From NCBI RefSeq assembly GCF_036567905.1, contig NZ_DATCTO010000042.1, positions 26,001 through 90,000 of the forward strand: DNA of 64,000 bases, written 5' to 3'. This DNA is from Candidatus Binatus sp. (GTDB taxonomy: Bacteria > Desulfobacterota > Binatia > Binatales > Binataceae). The notes under the pieces are model-generated. The model saw nothing but the letters and a program-made list of their open reading frames with translations. It did no database searches and was not told where the DNA came from. Numbering within the stretch: position 1 is the first letter of the stretch; every line of letters starts with the position of its first letter. Position numbers and translations under genes: made by a program. Shown piece after piece: positions 12,951 through 22,153 of this stretch.

Positions 12951-13502
12951 ATGTCGCGGATAGGAAGACTGCCGATTCATCTCGATAAGAGCGTCAAGGC
13001 CTCGCTCGCCGGCGCCACGCTCAAAGTCGAGGGCCCCAAGGGCAAGCTCGAGCTCAAGCTTCATCCCGGCTTCACCGCCGAGATCAAGGACTCGGAAATC
13101 GTCGTGAAGCGCCCCGGCGATACCAGCCAGCAGCGCGCCATCCATGGTCTCATGCGCAAGCTGGTCGCCAACATGGTCGAGGGCGTCGGCAAGGGCTTTA
13201 CCCGCGTGCTCGAGATAAACGGCGTCGGCTACCGTGCCGAAGCCAAAGGCCAGCAAGTCAATTTGACGCTCGGCTATTCGCATCCGATCGTCTATCAGCT
13301 TCCGCCCGGCGTCACCGCCAAGGTCGAGAAACAGGTGACTGTTACCCTCGAGAGCGCCGACCGTCAGTTGCTCGGCACGGTCGCGGCGCAGATTCGCGAA
13401 CTCAGGCCGCCCGAACCGTACAAGGGCAAGGGAATCAAGTACGCGACCGAGACGATTCGCCGCAAGGCTGGCAAGGCCGCGGCGGGCTCCACCTCGGCGT
13501 AA
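12951..13502 (+). CDS. rplF: 50S ribosomal protein L6
   Basis: L6 lies near the factor-binding site and the sarcin-ricin loop. It has 183 residues. MSRIGRLPIHLDKSV at the start and the C-terminal repeat GTVAAQIRELRPPEPYKGKGI with KYATETIRRKAGK are family signatures. It ends in a short Ala/Ser tail. Confidence 0.97.
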   Translation: MSRIGRLPIHLDKSVKASLAGATLKVEGPKGKLELKLHPGFTAEIKDSEIVVKRPGDTSQQRAIHGLMRKLVANMVEGVGKGFTRVLEINGVGYRAEAKGQQVNLTLGYSHPIVYQLPPGVTAKVEKQVTVTLESADRQLLGTVAAQIRELRPPEPYKGKGIKYATETIRRKAGKAAAGSTSA

Positions 13503-13535
13503 AGGTTTAGTTGGGCATAAAGGTTGGTTGCGATT

Positions 13536-13898
13536 ATGGCTGTAGAACGATCGGAAAAACGCATGCTGCGCCGCAACCGGGTGCGGCGCAAGGCGGTCGG
13601 CAATGACCAGCGCCCGCGGCTCTCGGTCTTCCGCTCGCTGCATCATATTTACGTCCAGGTTATCTCCGACCAGAGCGGACGTACGCTCGCCGCGGCTTCG
13701 ACCGAAACCGCCGGCGTGCGCGAGGGACTCAAGAGCAAGCGCAACCTCGCCGCCGCCAAGGCCGTGGGCAAGGCGATTGCCGAGCGATGCCTTCAGAGCG
13801 GAATTTCGAGCGTCGTCTTCGACCGAAACGGATTTCTCTATCACGGCCGCGTCAAGGCGCTGGCCGATGCGGCGCGCGAAGCGGGGTTAAAATTTTGA
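13536..13898 (+). CDS. rplR: 50S ribosomal protein L18
   Basis: L18 carries 5S rRNA into the 50S subunit together with L5. It has 120 residues from the chosen ATG. An in-frame TTG twelve bases upstream would add four residues, but the AAAGG before it is correctly spaced only for the [23 protein letters not shown] and [27 protein letters not shown] are typical. The stop overlaps the TTG start of rpsE. Confidence 0.95.
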   Translation: MAVERSEKRMLRRNRVRRKAVGNDQRPRLSVFRSLHHIYVQVISDQSGRTLAAASTETAGVREGLKSKRNLAAAKAVGKAIAERCLQSGISSVVFDRNGFLYHGRVKALADAAREAGLKF

Positions 13899-14440
13899 AC
13901 GGCAGGCAACGAACGCTAAGAGAAAGCGCTGTCACGCAGCGAATCGATCCGCAGGGCCTCGAGATCAAAGAAAAGGTCGTGCATATCAACCGCGTCGCCA
14001 AGGTCGTCAAGGGTGGACGGCGCTTCAGCTTCAGCGCGCTGGTGGTCGCAGGCGATCATAACGGCCTGGTCGGATTCGGCTTGGGCAAGGCCAACGAAGT
14101 GCCCGAGGCGATTCGCAAGGGCGTCGATCGCGCCAAGAAAAGCCTGGTCCGCGTGCCGATTCAGGACGGTACGATTCCCCACGAAGTGGTCGGACGTTTC
14201 GGCGCCGGCCGCGTCGTGCTGCGGCCGGCCGCCGAGGGCACCGGAGTGATCGCGGCGGGCGGCGTGCGCGCGGTGCTCGAACTGGCGGGAATCCGCAATA
14301 TTTTGACCAAGCGGCTGGGCTCGTCGAATGCTAACAACCTGGTGAGAGCGACGCTCGAGGCGCTGGGCGAACTGCGCAGCATGCAGGATATTAATCGGCT
14401 TCGCGGACGCACCCCGAATCATCCCGAAGCGGCCGCGTGA
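13895..14440 (+). CDS. rpsE: 30S ribosomal protein S5
   Basis: S5 lies at the mRNA entry site and influences decoding accuracy. It has 181 residues from a TTG start that overlaps the rplR stop (TTGA), with a GGGG motif upstream. The open frame reaches further into rplR but without S5 similarity. [30 protein letters not shown] (two adjoining S5 core segments) and [15 protein letters not shown] are diagnostic, and the C-terminal domain is complete. It is followed by an unusual 293-base spacer before rpmD. Confidence 0.95.
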   Translation: MNGRQRTLRESAVTQRIDPQGLEIKEKVVHINRVAKVVKGGRRFSFSALVVAGDHNGLVGFGLGKANEVPEAIRKGVDRAKKSLVRVPIQDGTIPHEVVGRFGAGRVVLRPAAEGTGVIAAGGVRAVLELAGIRNILTKRLGSSNANNLVRATLEALGELRSMQDINRLRGRTPNHPEAAA

Positions 14441-14733
14441 TCGAGGTTTACCGTGATCGAGAGACCGTTGCATAACTCGTTCCTTCTGTCTCCTCTCCCT
14501 GGTAGGGGAGCTTTGCGTAACCAGCGCCGAACGCCGGCGCGTCCGTCGAGATTCTTCGCTACAGCAGCTTCCGCTCAGAATGACACGAGCGCCGCTCGCT
14601 TTTCTTGTGTCATCCTGAGCGCAGCGAAGGATCTCGCGCGCCGGCGCGTATCGCTTCAGCACGAATATCCGGTTACTCAAAACTCTCCGGTCAGGGAGAT
14701 ACTGGCTACCCGTGCCCACGGGCGAGGTTTACA
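14441..14733 (+). repeat. Intergenic insertion with inverted repeats between rpsE and rpmD
   Basis: The rpsE-rpmD junction is normally a few bases, but here it is 293 bases with no open frame that looks coding. It contains a long imperfect inverted repeat (about 14532-14646). The left arm carries ATTCTTCGCT and CTCAGAATGACAC; the right arm carries GTGTCATCCTGAGCG and AGCGAAGGATCTCG. GCCGGCGCG and CGCGCCGGC lie at the outer ends. A smaller hairpin (CTCTCCCTGGTAGGGGAG, about 14493-14510) precedes it. The rpmD start and ribosome binding site are intact, so the operon can still be transcribed through. Confidence 0.75.
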
Positions 14734-14916
14734 ATGTCCGATAAAATTCGCGTGAAACTCGTCGGCAGTCCGATCAGCACCAATCGGCGCGTGCGCGAGA
14801 CGGTCAAGGGGCTGGGCCTGGGCAAGGTCGGCAGCGTGCGCGAGCTCAAGCGCAGCGCCGCGGTCGAAGGGATGGTCAAGCGTCTGAAGCACCTGGTGGT
14901 CGAGCTCAAGGATTAG
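14734..14916 (+). CDS. rpmD: 50S ribosomal protein L30
   Basis: L30 is a small 23S-binding protein found in most but not all bacteria. It has 60 residues from the ATG giving [17 protein letters not shown]; the longer open frame upstream runs through the repeat element and is not similar to L30. [19 protein letters not shown] is typical. A purine-rich GCGAGG lies ahead of the start. Eight bases separate it from rplO. Confidence 0.95.
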   Translation: MSDKIRVKLVGSPISTNRRVRETVKGLGLGKVGSVRELKRSAAVEGMVKRLKHLVVELKD

Positions 14917-14924
14917 GCTCAGTC

Positions 14925-15392
14925 ATGGATTTGAAGGATTTAAAACCGTCTCCCGGCTCGACCCATCGCAAACGCCGCGTCGGCAGGGGAATCGGCTCCG
15001 GCCACGGCAAGACCTCGGGCCGCGGCCATAAGGGACTGGGCGCGCGCTCGCACGGCAACACGCCGCCGAGTTACGAAGGCGGCCAGATGCCGCTGCAACG
15101 GCGCTTGCCCAAGCAGGGTTTTCGACGGACGCTGAGGGCCCAGGCGCGCCGCGACGAATTCGCGATTGTGAACCTGTCGCGGCTGGGCGATTTCGCCGCC
15201 GGCGTCACCATCGATGCCGCCGCGCTCGCCGCGCGCGGACTGATTCCCGCCGGGCGCAAGGTCAAGGTTTTAGGCGACGGCGATCTGAAGAGTAAGATCA
15301 AAGTGCGCGCCGATGCGTTCTCGAAAAGCGCGCTGGACAAAATCGCCGCCGCGGGCGGCGTCGCGGAGCTGGTAACGGCCACCAAAAGCTAG
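14925..15392 (+). CDS. rplO: 50S ribosomal protein L15
   Basis: L15 is a late assembly protein that spans several 23S domains. It has 155 residues. [20 protein letters not shown], with the glycine-rich [12 protein letters not shown] and [18 protein letters not shown] segments, is characteristic. The stop codon TAG is followed directly by the secY ATG, with no bases between. Confidence 0.97.
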   Translation: MDLKDLKPSPGSTHRKRRVGRGIGSGHGKTSGRGHKGLGARSHGNTPPSYEGGQMPLQRRLPKQGFRRTLRAQARRDEFAIVNLSRLGDFAAGVTIDAAALAARGLIPAGRKVKVLGDGDLKSKIKVRADAFSKSALDKIAAAGGVAELVTATKS

Positions 15393-16700
15393 ATGCTGGA
15401 CGGGTTTTCAAACGCCTCGCGCATCCCGGAGTTGCGCCGACGGCTGGTGTTCACGGCTCTGATGCTGGCCGTGTACCGCATCGGCGTCGCCGTGCCCACC
15501 CCCGGCATCGACGGCCAGGCGCTCGCGTCGTTCTTCGACGCGGCCAGCGGCACGCTGTTCGGATGGGTCAACCTGTTTTCGGGCGGCGCGCTCGAGCGCT
15601 TCTCGGTCCTGGCGCTCGGCATCATGCCCTACATCTCGGTCGCCATCGTCCTGGACCTGCTGAAAATCGCGTCGCCCTATCTCGACGAGCTCTACAAGGA
15701 AGGCGAGGCGGGTCGCCGCAAGATAACCCAGTACACGCGCTACGGCACGGTGGCTCTGGCGCTGTTCCAGGGCACCATGATCGCGTTCTCGCTCGAAAAG
15801 ATTCAGGCGCCCGGCGGCGGCAGCATCGTTTACAATCCCGGACCGGGGTTCATCGTGATGACGGTGCTCACCGTCACCGCGGGCACCATGTTCCTGATGT
15901 GGATCGGCGAGCAGATTACCGAGCGCGGAATCGGCAACGGCATCTCGCTGATCATCATGGCGGGAATCGTGGCGCGCCTGCCCAGCGCGATCGGCACCAC
16001 GGCGCAGTTCGTGCGCGAGGGCGAAATGAGCATCTTCTTGCTCATCTTCATCCTCGCCGTCGCAATCGGGGTGATCGCCGGTATCGTCTATATCGAGACG
16101 GCGCAGCGGCGCATCCCGATTCAGTATGCGCGCCGAGTGGTCGGACGCCGCGTTTACGGCGGTCAGAGTTCGCATCTGCCGCTGAAGATCAACACCTCGG
16201 GTGTCATTCCGCCTATCTTTGCGTCGGCGCTGCTGGTGTTCCCGGCGACGCTGGCCACCTTCGTTCCATTTCTGAAACCGTACTCGAGCTACCTGACGCC
16301 GGGCGGCTTCTATTACGACCTGGTTTACGTCGCGCTGATCGTCTTCTTCTGTTACTTCTACACCTCGGTCACATTTAATCCGGTGGACGTCGCCGACAAT
16401 CTGAAAAAATACGGCGGCTTTATCCCGGGCATCCGGCCCGGACGGTTCACCGCCGACTATATCGATCGCGTGCTGTCGCGCATCACGCTCGGCGGCGCGG
16501 TCTATGTCAGCGCCGTGTGCGTGCTGCCGACGATTCTGATCGCGCGCTTCAACGTGCCGTTTTTCTTCGGCGGCACCGCGTTGCTGATCGTCGTGGGCGT
16601 GGCGCTGGACACGGTTGCGCAAATCGAAACCCATCTGCTGACCCGCAACTACGAAGGCTTCATGCGCCGCGGACGGGTCAAGACCAAGAGGGGCGCCTAG
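15393..16700 (+). CDS. secY: Preprotein translocase subunit SecY
   Basis: SecY is the channel of the Sec translocon in the inner membrane, working with SecE, SecG and SecA. It has 435 residues with about ten hydrophobic segments. RIPELRRRLVFTALMLAVYRIG at the start (TM1), GVIPPIFASALLVFPAT in the middle and the cytosolic loop with GGFIPGIRPG are family marks. It begins directly on the rplO stop. The usual spc order secY-adk-map-infA follows. Confidence 0.97.
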   Translation: MLDGFSNASRIPELRRRLVFTALMLAVYRIGVAVPTPGIDGQALASFFDAASGTLFGWVNLFSGGALERFSVLALGIMPYISVAIVLDLLKIASPYLDELYKEGEAGRRKITQYTRYGTVALALFQGTMIAFSLEKIQAPGGGSIVYNPGPGFIVMTVLTVTAGTMFLMWIGEQITERGIGNGISLIIMAGIVARLPSAIGTTAQFVREGEMSIFLLIFILAVAIGVIAGIVYIETAQRRIPIQYARRVVGRRVYGGQSSHLPLKINTSGVIPPIFASALLVFPATLATFVPFLKPYSSYLTPGGFYYDLVYVALIVFFCYFYTSVTFNPVDVADNLKKYGGFIPGIRPGRFTADYIDRVLSRITLGGAVYVSAVCVLPTILIARFNVPFFFGGTALLIVVGVALDTVAQIETHLLTRNYEGFMRRGRVKTKRGA

Positions 16701-16704
16701 GCTC

Positions 16705-17397
16705 GTGCGGCTCGTGCTGCTGGGCCCGCCGGGTGCGGGCAAGGGTACGCAAGCGCAGGCGCTCGCTGCGCTGTGGGGCATCCCGCAAATTGCCAGCGGC
16801 GATCTGTTGCGCGCCGCCGTGCGCGAAGACTCGGAGCCTGGCCGCGAGGCGGCCGGCTACATGGAGCGCGGGCAGTTGGTCCCCGACGAGTTGGTGCTGA
16901 AGCTGATCGCGGAGCGGCTGCAAAAAAAAGACGCCCGCGGCGGGTTTATCCTCGACGGATTCCCGCGCAACGTAGTGCAAGCCGAGAGGCTGGCGGCGGG
17001 ACTCGAGCGCGCGGGGCTGAAGCTGGACAAAGTTGTTGCGGTGATGGTGCCGGACGAAGAGGTCGTGAAACGGATTTCAGGACGGCGCACCTGCCGGAAT
17101 TGCGCGACCATGTATCACGTGGTCTTCGAGCCGCCGGCCAAAGCCGGCGTCTGCGACAAGTGCGGCGGCGAACTCTATCAGCGCGACGACGACGCCGAGC
17201 AGACCGTGCGCGAACGGATCAAGGTCTATCACGCGGCGACGCAACCGCTGCTCGATCATTACGGGCGGCTCGGGCTGCTTGCCAAGGTTGACGGAGTGGG
17301 GCGCCCCGACCAGGTCGAGAAGCGAATTCTGGCCGCGCTCGACCCGCTGCCGGCGCTGAGTCAGGCCGGGGCAGGCGTGGGCCACGCGCGATCATGA
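16705..17397 (+). CDS. adk: Adenylate kinase with zinc lid
   Basis: Adenylate kinase converts ATP and AMP to two ADP in the cytosol. It has 230 residues from a GTG start. The P-loop is GPPGAGKGT (7-15); the AMP-binding segments SGDLLRAAV and DGFPRNVVQA are intact. The LID carries C130-x2-C133 and C150-x2-C153, the structural zinc form seen in Bacillus and many other lineages and absent from E. coli. The gene overlaps map by 4 bases (ATGA). About 15 C-terminal residues lie beyond the usual end. Confidence 0.97.
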   Translation: MRLVLLGPPGAGKGTQAQALAALWGIPQIASGDLLRAAVREDSEPGREAAGYMERGQLVPDELVLKLIAERLQKKDARGGFILDGFPRNVVQAERLAAGLERAGLKLDKVVAVMVPDEEVVKRISGRRTCRNCATMYHVVFEPPAKAGVCDKCGGELYQRDDDAEQTVRERIKVYHAATQPLLDHYGRLGLLAKVDGVGRPDQVEKRILAALDPLPALSQAGAGVGHARS

Positions 17398-18164
17398 TTA
17401 CTATCAAAACCCCAGCCGAGATTGCCGTGATGCGCCAGGCGAACCAAATCGTCGCCGAGATCCTCGAGGCGCTGGCCGCGGCCGTGCGCCCCGGAGTCAC
17501 GACCGAGGAACTGGACAAGCTGGCCGAGGAGCTGACCTACAAAAAAGGCGCCGAGCCTGCCTTCAAGGGTTACAAACCGGGCGACGTCGTTTATCCCAAG
17601 TGCCTGTGCGTGTCGGTTAACAGCGAGATCGTCCACGGCATCCCGTCCAGCCGCAAATTGAAGGCCGGCGACATCGTCGGGCTCGATTTCGGCGTCGTGT
17701 ACCAGGGCTTCTACGGCGACTCGGCGCGCACGGTCGCGGTCGGCCCGGTGCCGGAGCGGGTGACGAAGCTGCTGCGGGTGACGCGCGAGTCGCTCTACGC
17801 GGGAATCGCGCAGGCTCGCGCGGGAAATCGTATCAGCGATATTGCCCGCGCGGTGCAGGATACGGTCGAGCGGGCGGGGTTTTCGGTCGTCACCGACTTT
17901 GCCGGACATGGAATCGGCCGCCGGCTCCATGAGGATCCGCAGGTGCCCAACTATTTCCGTCCCGGGATGCCTAATCCGCGGCTGCGCGAGGGCATGGCGC
18001 TGGCGATTGAGCCGATGGTTAACGAGGGAAGCCCCGATTTGGAGATCCTTTCCGATGGCTGGACTGCGGTCACGGCGGACGGTAAACTATCTGCCCACTT
18101 CGAACACTCCATCGCGATTACCTCCAACGGGCCGGAAATCTTAAGCGAGCTCGAAAATGTCTAA
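17394..18164 (+). CDS. map: Methionine aminopeptidase, type I
   Basis: This enzyme removes the initiator methionine from new proteins whose second residue is small. It has 256 residues. The metal-binding residues are present: Asp in [20 protein letters not shown] (two Asp), His in [16 protein letters not shown], Glu in AIEPMVN and Glu in FEHSIAIT. It lacks an N-terminal zinc-finger extension. It overlaps adk by 4 bases and infA by 8. Confidence 0.97.
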   Translation: MITIKTPAEIAVMRQANQIVAEILEALAAAVRPGVTTEELDKLAEELTYKKGAEPAFKGYKPGDVVYPKCLCVSVNSEIVHGIPSSRKLKAGDIVGLDFGVVYQGFYGDSARTVAVGPVPERVTKLLRVTRESLYAGIAQARAGNRISDIARAVQDTVERAGFSVVTDFAGHGIGRRLHEDPQVPNYFRPGMPNPRLREGMALAIEPMVNEGSPDLEILSDGWTAVTADGKLSAHFEHSIAITSNGPEILSELENV

Positions 18165-18375
18165 GGGCGACGCGATCGAAGTACAGGGGACGGTTCAGGA
18201 AGCGCTCCCCAATGCGGTGTTCAGGGTGACGCTCGACAATGGGCACAAGGTATTGGCTCATATCTCGGGCAAAATGAGGATGCATTACATAAAGATCCTG
18301 GCCGGCGACAAGGTCACGGTTGAGTTGTCGCCTTACGACCTGACCCGCGGCCGGATTACGTACCGGATGCGCTAG
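18157..18375 (+). CDS. infA: Translation initiation factor IF-1
   Basis: IF-1 occupies the ribosomal A site during initiation and supports IF-2 and IF-3. It has 72 residues, the canonical length, and is a single OB fold. [21 protein letters not shown] and the C-terminal [16 protein letters not shown] are typical. Its start lies inside map. Confidence 0.97.
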   Translation: MSKGDAIEVQGTVQEALPNAVFRVTLDNGHKVLAHISGKMRMHYIKILAGDKVTVELSPYDLTRGRITYRMR

Positions 18376-18404
18376 CGGGCGCCCCGGATAGAGATTGGCA
18401 AAGT

Positions 18405-18518
18405 ATGAAAGTCCGAGCGTCGGTTAAAAAGATTTGCAAGAACTGCAAGGTCGTGCGCCGCGAAGGCGTCGTGCGCGTCCTGTGCTCGAACCCGCGCCAC
18501 AAGCAGCGTCAGGGCTAG
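18405..18518 (+). CDS. rpmJ: 50S ribosomal protein L36, zinc form
   Basis: L36 is the smallest ribosomal protein, 37 residues here, and helps settle domain II and VI contacts of 23S r[22 protein letters not shown] with C11, C14, C27 and H32 is the zinc-binding (C+) form. It lies between infA and rpsM, its usual place in the alpha operon of many bacteria. Because of its size it is easily missed by length filters. Confidence 0.95.
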   Translation: MKVRASVKKICKNCKVVRREGVVRVLCSNPRHKQRQG

Positions 18519-18531
18519 GAAGGGTTTCGCG

Positions 18532-18915
18532 ATGGCACGCATAGCTGGAGTTGAACTGCCCAAGAACAAGCGGATGGATATCGCGCTGACCTATATCTAC
18601 GGAATAGGCCGGCCGAGCGCGCTGAAAATTCTCGCCGCCGCCAAGGTCGATCCCGCAATCAGGACCGACGACCTCTCGGCAGACCAGCAGGTCCATATCC
18701 GCCAGGTGATCGACACCGACTTCGAGGTCGAAGGCGATCTGCGCCGCGACTTTCAGCAGTCGATCAAGCGCTTGATGGATCTGGGATGCTACCGCGGGAT
18801 TCGGCATCGTCGCGGACTTCCGGTGCGCGGGCAACGCACGCATACCAACGCGCGTACGCGCAAGGGTCCGCGCAAAGTGGTCGCGGGCAAGAAGCAGGCG
18901 CCGCCCAAGGGCTAA
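18532..18915 (+). CDS. rpsM: 30S ribosomal protein S13
   Basis: S13 in the 30S head makes bridges B1a and B1b and touches P-site tRNA. It has 127 residues, slightly longer than the E. coli protein. [40 protein letters not shown] and ARTRKGPRK are family hallmarks. A GGAAGGG ribosome binding site precedes it. The C-terminus is basic ([11 protein letters not shown]). Confidence 0.97.
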   Translation: MARIAGVELPKNKRMDIALTYIYGIGRPSALKILAAAKVDPAIRTDDLSADQQVHIRQVIDTDFEVEGDLRRDFQQSIKRLMDLGCYRGIRHRRGLPVRGQRTHTNARTRKGPRKVVAGKKQAPPKG

Positions 18916-18968
18916 CGCAAGGGGCGCGCGCGACATAGCAAGCATCATGACGAGAGCAATTGGAATAA

Positions 18969-19424
18969 ATGGCTGAAGAAATCAAAGAGACGAAAGCCGC
19001 ACCCGAAAAGAAGGCCGCCGCTGCCCCCGCTGCTGGAGCACCTGTACCTGCGCCGCGGCGCAAGAAGGTGCGCCGCAACGTGCCCGAGGGCGTCGCGCAT
19101 GTGCACGCGACCTTCAACAACACGATCGTGACGATCACCGATCAGCAGGGAACCGTGATCGCATGGGCGAGCGCCGGCTCCGTAGGCTTCAAGGGCTCGC
19201 GCAAGGGCACGCCGTTTGCGGCGCAGATGGCGGCGGAGGCGTGCGCGCGCAAGTGCTCGGAAGTCGGGATGCGCGCGGTGGTCGTTCACGTCAAAGGCCC
19301 GGGCGGTGGACGCGAATCGGCAGTGCGCGCGCTGCAAGCGACGGGGCTGGGCGTCATCTCGATCAAGGACGTGACGCCGATTCCGCACAACGGATGCCGT
19401 CCTCCGAAGCGGCGCAGAGTCTGA
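18969..19424 (+). CDS. rpsK: 30S ribosomal protein S11 with N-terminal extension
   Basis: S11 forms part of the 30S platform at the mRNA exit and contacts S7. The conserved domain begins near residue 38 ([21 protein letters not shown]) and ends in [14 protein letters not shown]. The protein has 151 residues against about 129. The extra N-terminal 25 or so residues are Glu/Lys/Ala/Pro rich and probably disordered. There is no better internal start, since the first candidate Met after residue 1 lies well inside the domain. Confidence 0.95.
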   Translation: MAEEIKETKAAPEKKAAAAPAAGAPVPAPRRKKVRRNVPEGVAHVHATFNNTIVTITDQQGTVIAWASAGSVGFKGSRKGTPFAAQMAAEACARKCSEVGMRAVVVHVKGPGGGRESAVRALQATGLGVISIKDVTPIPHNGCRPPKRRRV

Positions 19425-19461
19425 ACTGAAATACACGCGAGTGAAGAAGGCGTAATCGAAG

Positions 19462-20088
19462 ATGGCAAGGAATCTGGGTCCGGTATGCCGGCTGTGCCGG
19501 CGCGAAGGACTGAAACTCTTCCTCAAGGGAGAGCGATGCTACAGCGACAAGTGCGCGATCGAGCGGCGCAATTATCCGCCCGGAGCGCACGGCCAGGCGC
19601 GCACCCGTTTTTCGGAATTCGCGATTCGGCTGCGGGAAAAGCAGAAGGTTAAGCGCATCTACGGATTGATGGAAACGCAGTTCGCGGCCTACTTCGAAAT
19701 GGCCGAGCGGATGGACGGAATTACCGGCGAGAACCTGCTGGTGCTGCTCGAGCGCCGGCTCGACAACGTGGTCTATCGTCTCGGCTTCGCCAGTTCGCTG
19801 GCGCAGGCGCGCCAGGTGGTTCGCCACGGGCATATTCACGTCAACGGCAAAAAAGTCACGATTCCCTCGACCCTGGTCGAGGTTGGCAGTGTAATCAGCG
19901 TGGCCGAGGCGAGCCGCACCAAGAAGGTGATCGTTGAGGCAATCGAGATGGCGCAGCGCCGCGGCGTCCCGCCGTGGATGGCACTCGAGCGCGAACAATT
20001 CCGCGGCTCGCTCCGGTCGCTGCCGGCGCGCGCTGAACTGACAATGCCGATCAGCGAGAAGCTGATCGTCGAGCATTACTCCAGATAG
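19462..20088 (+). CDS. rpsD: 30S ribosomal protein S4, zinc form
   Basis: S4 starts 30S assembly by binding the 16S five-way junction and represses the alpha operon in enterobacteria. It has 208 residues. C9, C12, C26 and C31 near the N-terminus mark the zinc-binding (C+) form. The S4 RNA-binding domain ([31 protein letters not shown], in two adjoining motifs) and the C-terminal [10 protein letters not shown] are intact. Confidence 0.97.
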   Translation: MARNLGPVCRLCRREGLKLFLKGERCYSDKCAIERRNYPPGAHGQARTRFSEFAIRLREKQKVKRIYGLMETQFAAYFEMAERMDGITGENLLVLLERRLDNVVYRLGFASSLAQARQVVRHGHIHVNGKKVTIPSTLVEVGSVISVAEASRTKKVIVEAIEMAQRRGVPPWMALEREQFRGSLRSLPARAELTMPISEKLIVEHYSR

Positions 20089-20171
20089 GGCGGAGGCATA
20101 CCGATCGGCGTCCCGGTCCGTGGTGGACCTGTGTGGGCGCGGGAAATCCATCGGAAAAAAGAGCACAGACT

Positions 20172-21200
20172 ATGCAGAATGACTGGCGAGATCTGATCAA
20201 ACCCAAGGCGGTCGAGTTCGACGAGAAGGAAGTCACTCCTTCCTACGGAAAATTTTCCGCGGAACCGCTCGAACGCGGCTACGGAATCACCGTTGGCAAC
20301 GCGCTGCGGCGCATCCTGCTGTCCACGCTGCCCGGCTACGCGATTACAGCAGTCAGGATCAAAAACGTTCTTCACGAGTTTTCGACTCTGGCCGGAGTCA
20401 AAGAGGACGTGACCGACATCGTCCTCAACCTCAAGGAAGTCCGCTTGCGCCTGCATGAAGGCGAGCAGATTACCGCGACGCTCAAGGTCAAGGGCGAGGC
20501 GCAGGTGACCGCGCGCGATATCACCGGCGGCCCGAGCCTGGAAATCCTGACCCCCGACAAGCATATCGCGTCGCTCGACAAGGGCGCCGAACTCGACATG
20601 GAACTCGTCATCAAGCGCGGCCGCGGCTACGTCCCCGGCGAGCGCACCGAAGACGAGGAGCCAATCGGGACGATTCGGCTCGACGCGATCTTCTCGCCGA
20701 TTCGCAAGGTCAACTTCACCGTGACCAACGCGCGCGTTGGCCAGCGCACCGACTACGACCGGCTCGCGCTCGAGATTTGGACCGACGGCTCGATCAACCC
20801 GCGCGAGGCGCTGACCTACGCGGCGCGCGTGATGCGCGATCAGATGACGATTTTCGCGGGCGTCGAGGAAGAGACCGCAGCAGCCGCCGGCACGGCCGAG
20901 GGCGGCGAGGCCCATCCCACGATGAGCGAGCTGCTCTATCGGCCGGTCGAAGGGCTGCCGATTTCGGTGCGCGCATTCAACGGTCTTCAGAACGCCGACA
21001 TCAAATATATCGGTGAGCTGGTGCAGCGCACCGAGCAGGACATGCTCAAGATCAAGAACTTCGGACGCAAGTCCCTCAACGAGATCAAGGAAGTCCTGGC
21101 CGACATGGGGCTATCGCTGGGGATGCGGCTGGAGAACCTGCCGCCGCGCGGCGAGCTCGACCGCATGTGGGCAGAGCAAGAACGCCGCGAAACGGCATAG
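20172..21200 (+). CDS. rpoA: DNA-directed RNA polymerase subunit alpha
   Basis: The alpha dimer is the scaffold for RNA polymerase assembly, and its C-terminal domain binds UP elements and activators. It has 342 residues from the ATG giving [12 protein letters not shown]; an upstream in-frame start would add 13 unrelated residues. The N-terminal domain shows [21 protein letters not shown]. The C-terminal domain shows [17 protein letters not shown] (the Arg and Asn used for DNA contact are conserved) and [18 protein letters not shown]. The linker contains an Ala/Gly/Glu-rich segment. It follows rpsD by 83 bases and precedes rplQ by 16. Confidence 0.97.
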   Translation: MQNDWRDLIKPKAVEFDEKEVTPSYGKFSAEPLERGYGITVGNALRRILLSTLPGYAITAVRIKNVLHEFSTLAGVKEDVTDIVLNLKEVRLRLHEGEQITATLKVKGEAQVTARDITGGPSLEILTPDKHIASLDKGAELDMELVIKRGRGYVPGERTEDEEPIGTIRLDAIFSPIRKVNFTVTNARVGQRTDYDRLALEIWTDGSINPREALTYAARVMRDQMTIFAGVEEETAAAAGTAEGGEAHPTMSELLYRPVEGLPISVRAFNGLQNADIKYIGELVQRTEQDMLKIKNFGRKSLNEIKEVLADMGLSLGMRLENLPPRGELDRMWAEQERRETA

Positions 21201-21216
21201 CGGTTTGGAGTAACTG

Positions 21217-21669
21217 ATGCGTCATCTCAACTCGGGCCGCAAGCTCAATCGCACCTCAGCGCATCGCAAGGCGTTGTTCAAGAATATGGTGCTCGCGCTG
21301 ATTCGTCATGAGCGAATCAAGACGACCGATCCCAAGGCCAAGGAACTGCGGCGCATCGCCGACCGGATGGTCACGCTCGGCAAGCAGAACGATCTCGCTG
21401 CGCGACGGCGCGCGTTTGCGTTCATGCAGTCGCATGAGGCGGTCAAGAAGCTGTTCGATGAGATCGCGCCGCGCTTCAAAGATCGCAACGGCGGCTATAC
21501 GCGGGTGATCAAGTTCGGTCATCGCCGCGGTGATGCCGCCATGCTGTCGGTCATCGAGTTCACCGGCAACGAAGAGCAGACCAAGTCGAAGAAGCCGCGC
21601 AAGCGCTCGGCGGCGAAGAAAGAGGGCGCTGCCGCCGAGAGACCGCGTCGGGCGGCGGCGGCAGGCTAA
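21217..21669 (+). CDS. rplQ: 50S ribosomal protein L17 with basic tail
   Basis: L17 surrounds the exit tunnel on the outer face of the 50S subunit. [20 protein letters not shown] at the start and [20 protein letters not shown] are diagnostic. It has 150 residues against about 125. The extra C-terminal residues are Lys/Arg/Ala rich (about 124-150). It is the last gene of the superoperon and is followed directly by a strong intrinsic terminator. Confidence 0.97.
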   Translation: MRHLNSGRKLNRTSAHRKALFKNMVLALIRHERIKTTDPKAKELRRIADRMVTLGKQNDLAARRRAFAFMQSHEAVKKLFDEIAPRFKDRNGGYTRVIKFGHRRGDAAMLSVIEFTGNEEQTKSKKPRKRSAAKKEGAAAERPRRAAAAG

Positions 21670-21685
21670 TCCAGCTGGAACGTCG

Positions 21686-21748
21686 CGGCCACAGACGCAC
21701 AGGCACGAAGAAAATCTCTTCGTGCCTTTTCTTTTTTCCTGTGGCCCT
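21686..21748 (+). terminator. Intrinsic terminator of the ribosomal superoperon
   Basis: An 11-bp perfect stem (AGGCACGAAGA at 21701-21711, TCTTCGTGCCT at 21717-21727) is followed by TTTTCTTTTTT. A second outer stem (GGCCACA / TGTGGCC) encloses it. It begins 17 bases after rplQ and is the clearest terminator in the window. Its 3' side lies close to the end of the convergent small gene at 21772. Confidence 0.92.
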
Positions 21749-21771
21749 GCTGGTGGAACTTTTTCGAGTTC

Positions 21772-22026
21772 TTACTCGATGCTCTCCAGCAGCTTCGCGC
21801 GGATCGCCATGTGCGCGCTCTTGAGCCCGGCCAGGATTCCGTCCTCGAAGTTCCACTCGCCGCTTGCCATCAAGTCGGCAAAATCGTTCGGGTTGCGGAT
21901 GTCCTCCGGGGTGAGCCCGGGATGAATCGCGCGCGCCATCGCGAGGACCTTGCGCTCCTGCTGCGCGATAATTTCGAGCATCAGCCGATCGATAAGCGCC
22001 AGTGTATCCCGCGTTGCCGTCGCCAT
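21772..22026 (-). CDS. Small protein of unknown function (84 aa)
   Basis: I do not recognise this protein. It has 84 residues, is predicted to be soluble and mostly helical, and has no signal peptide, membrane segment or metal motif. The N-terminal half reads like an amphipathic helix (TLALIDRLMLEIIAQQERKV) and the C-terminal half has a Pro/Asp/Asn turn (GLTPEDIRNPNDF) followed by another helix. It is convergent with rplQ and divergent from tldD. Codon use matches the neighbours, which supports a real gene, but I have no family evidence. Confidence 0.5.
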   Translation of the reverse strand: MATATRDTLALIDRLMLEIIAQQERKVLAMARAIHPGLTPEDIRNPNDFADLMASGEWNFEDGILAGLKSAHMAIRAKLLESIE

Positions 22027-22153
22027 CGGCGAATCGTAACCCGTTTCGAGGCCGCTTCGCTATCGTCGAGCCGATGGTTTGCGCGGCTTCGAGCAAGCGA
22101 GCTTCTTGGCGGCTGCGCGCTTTGATAAACTTGATTTACAGGCGGCAAATTTA

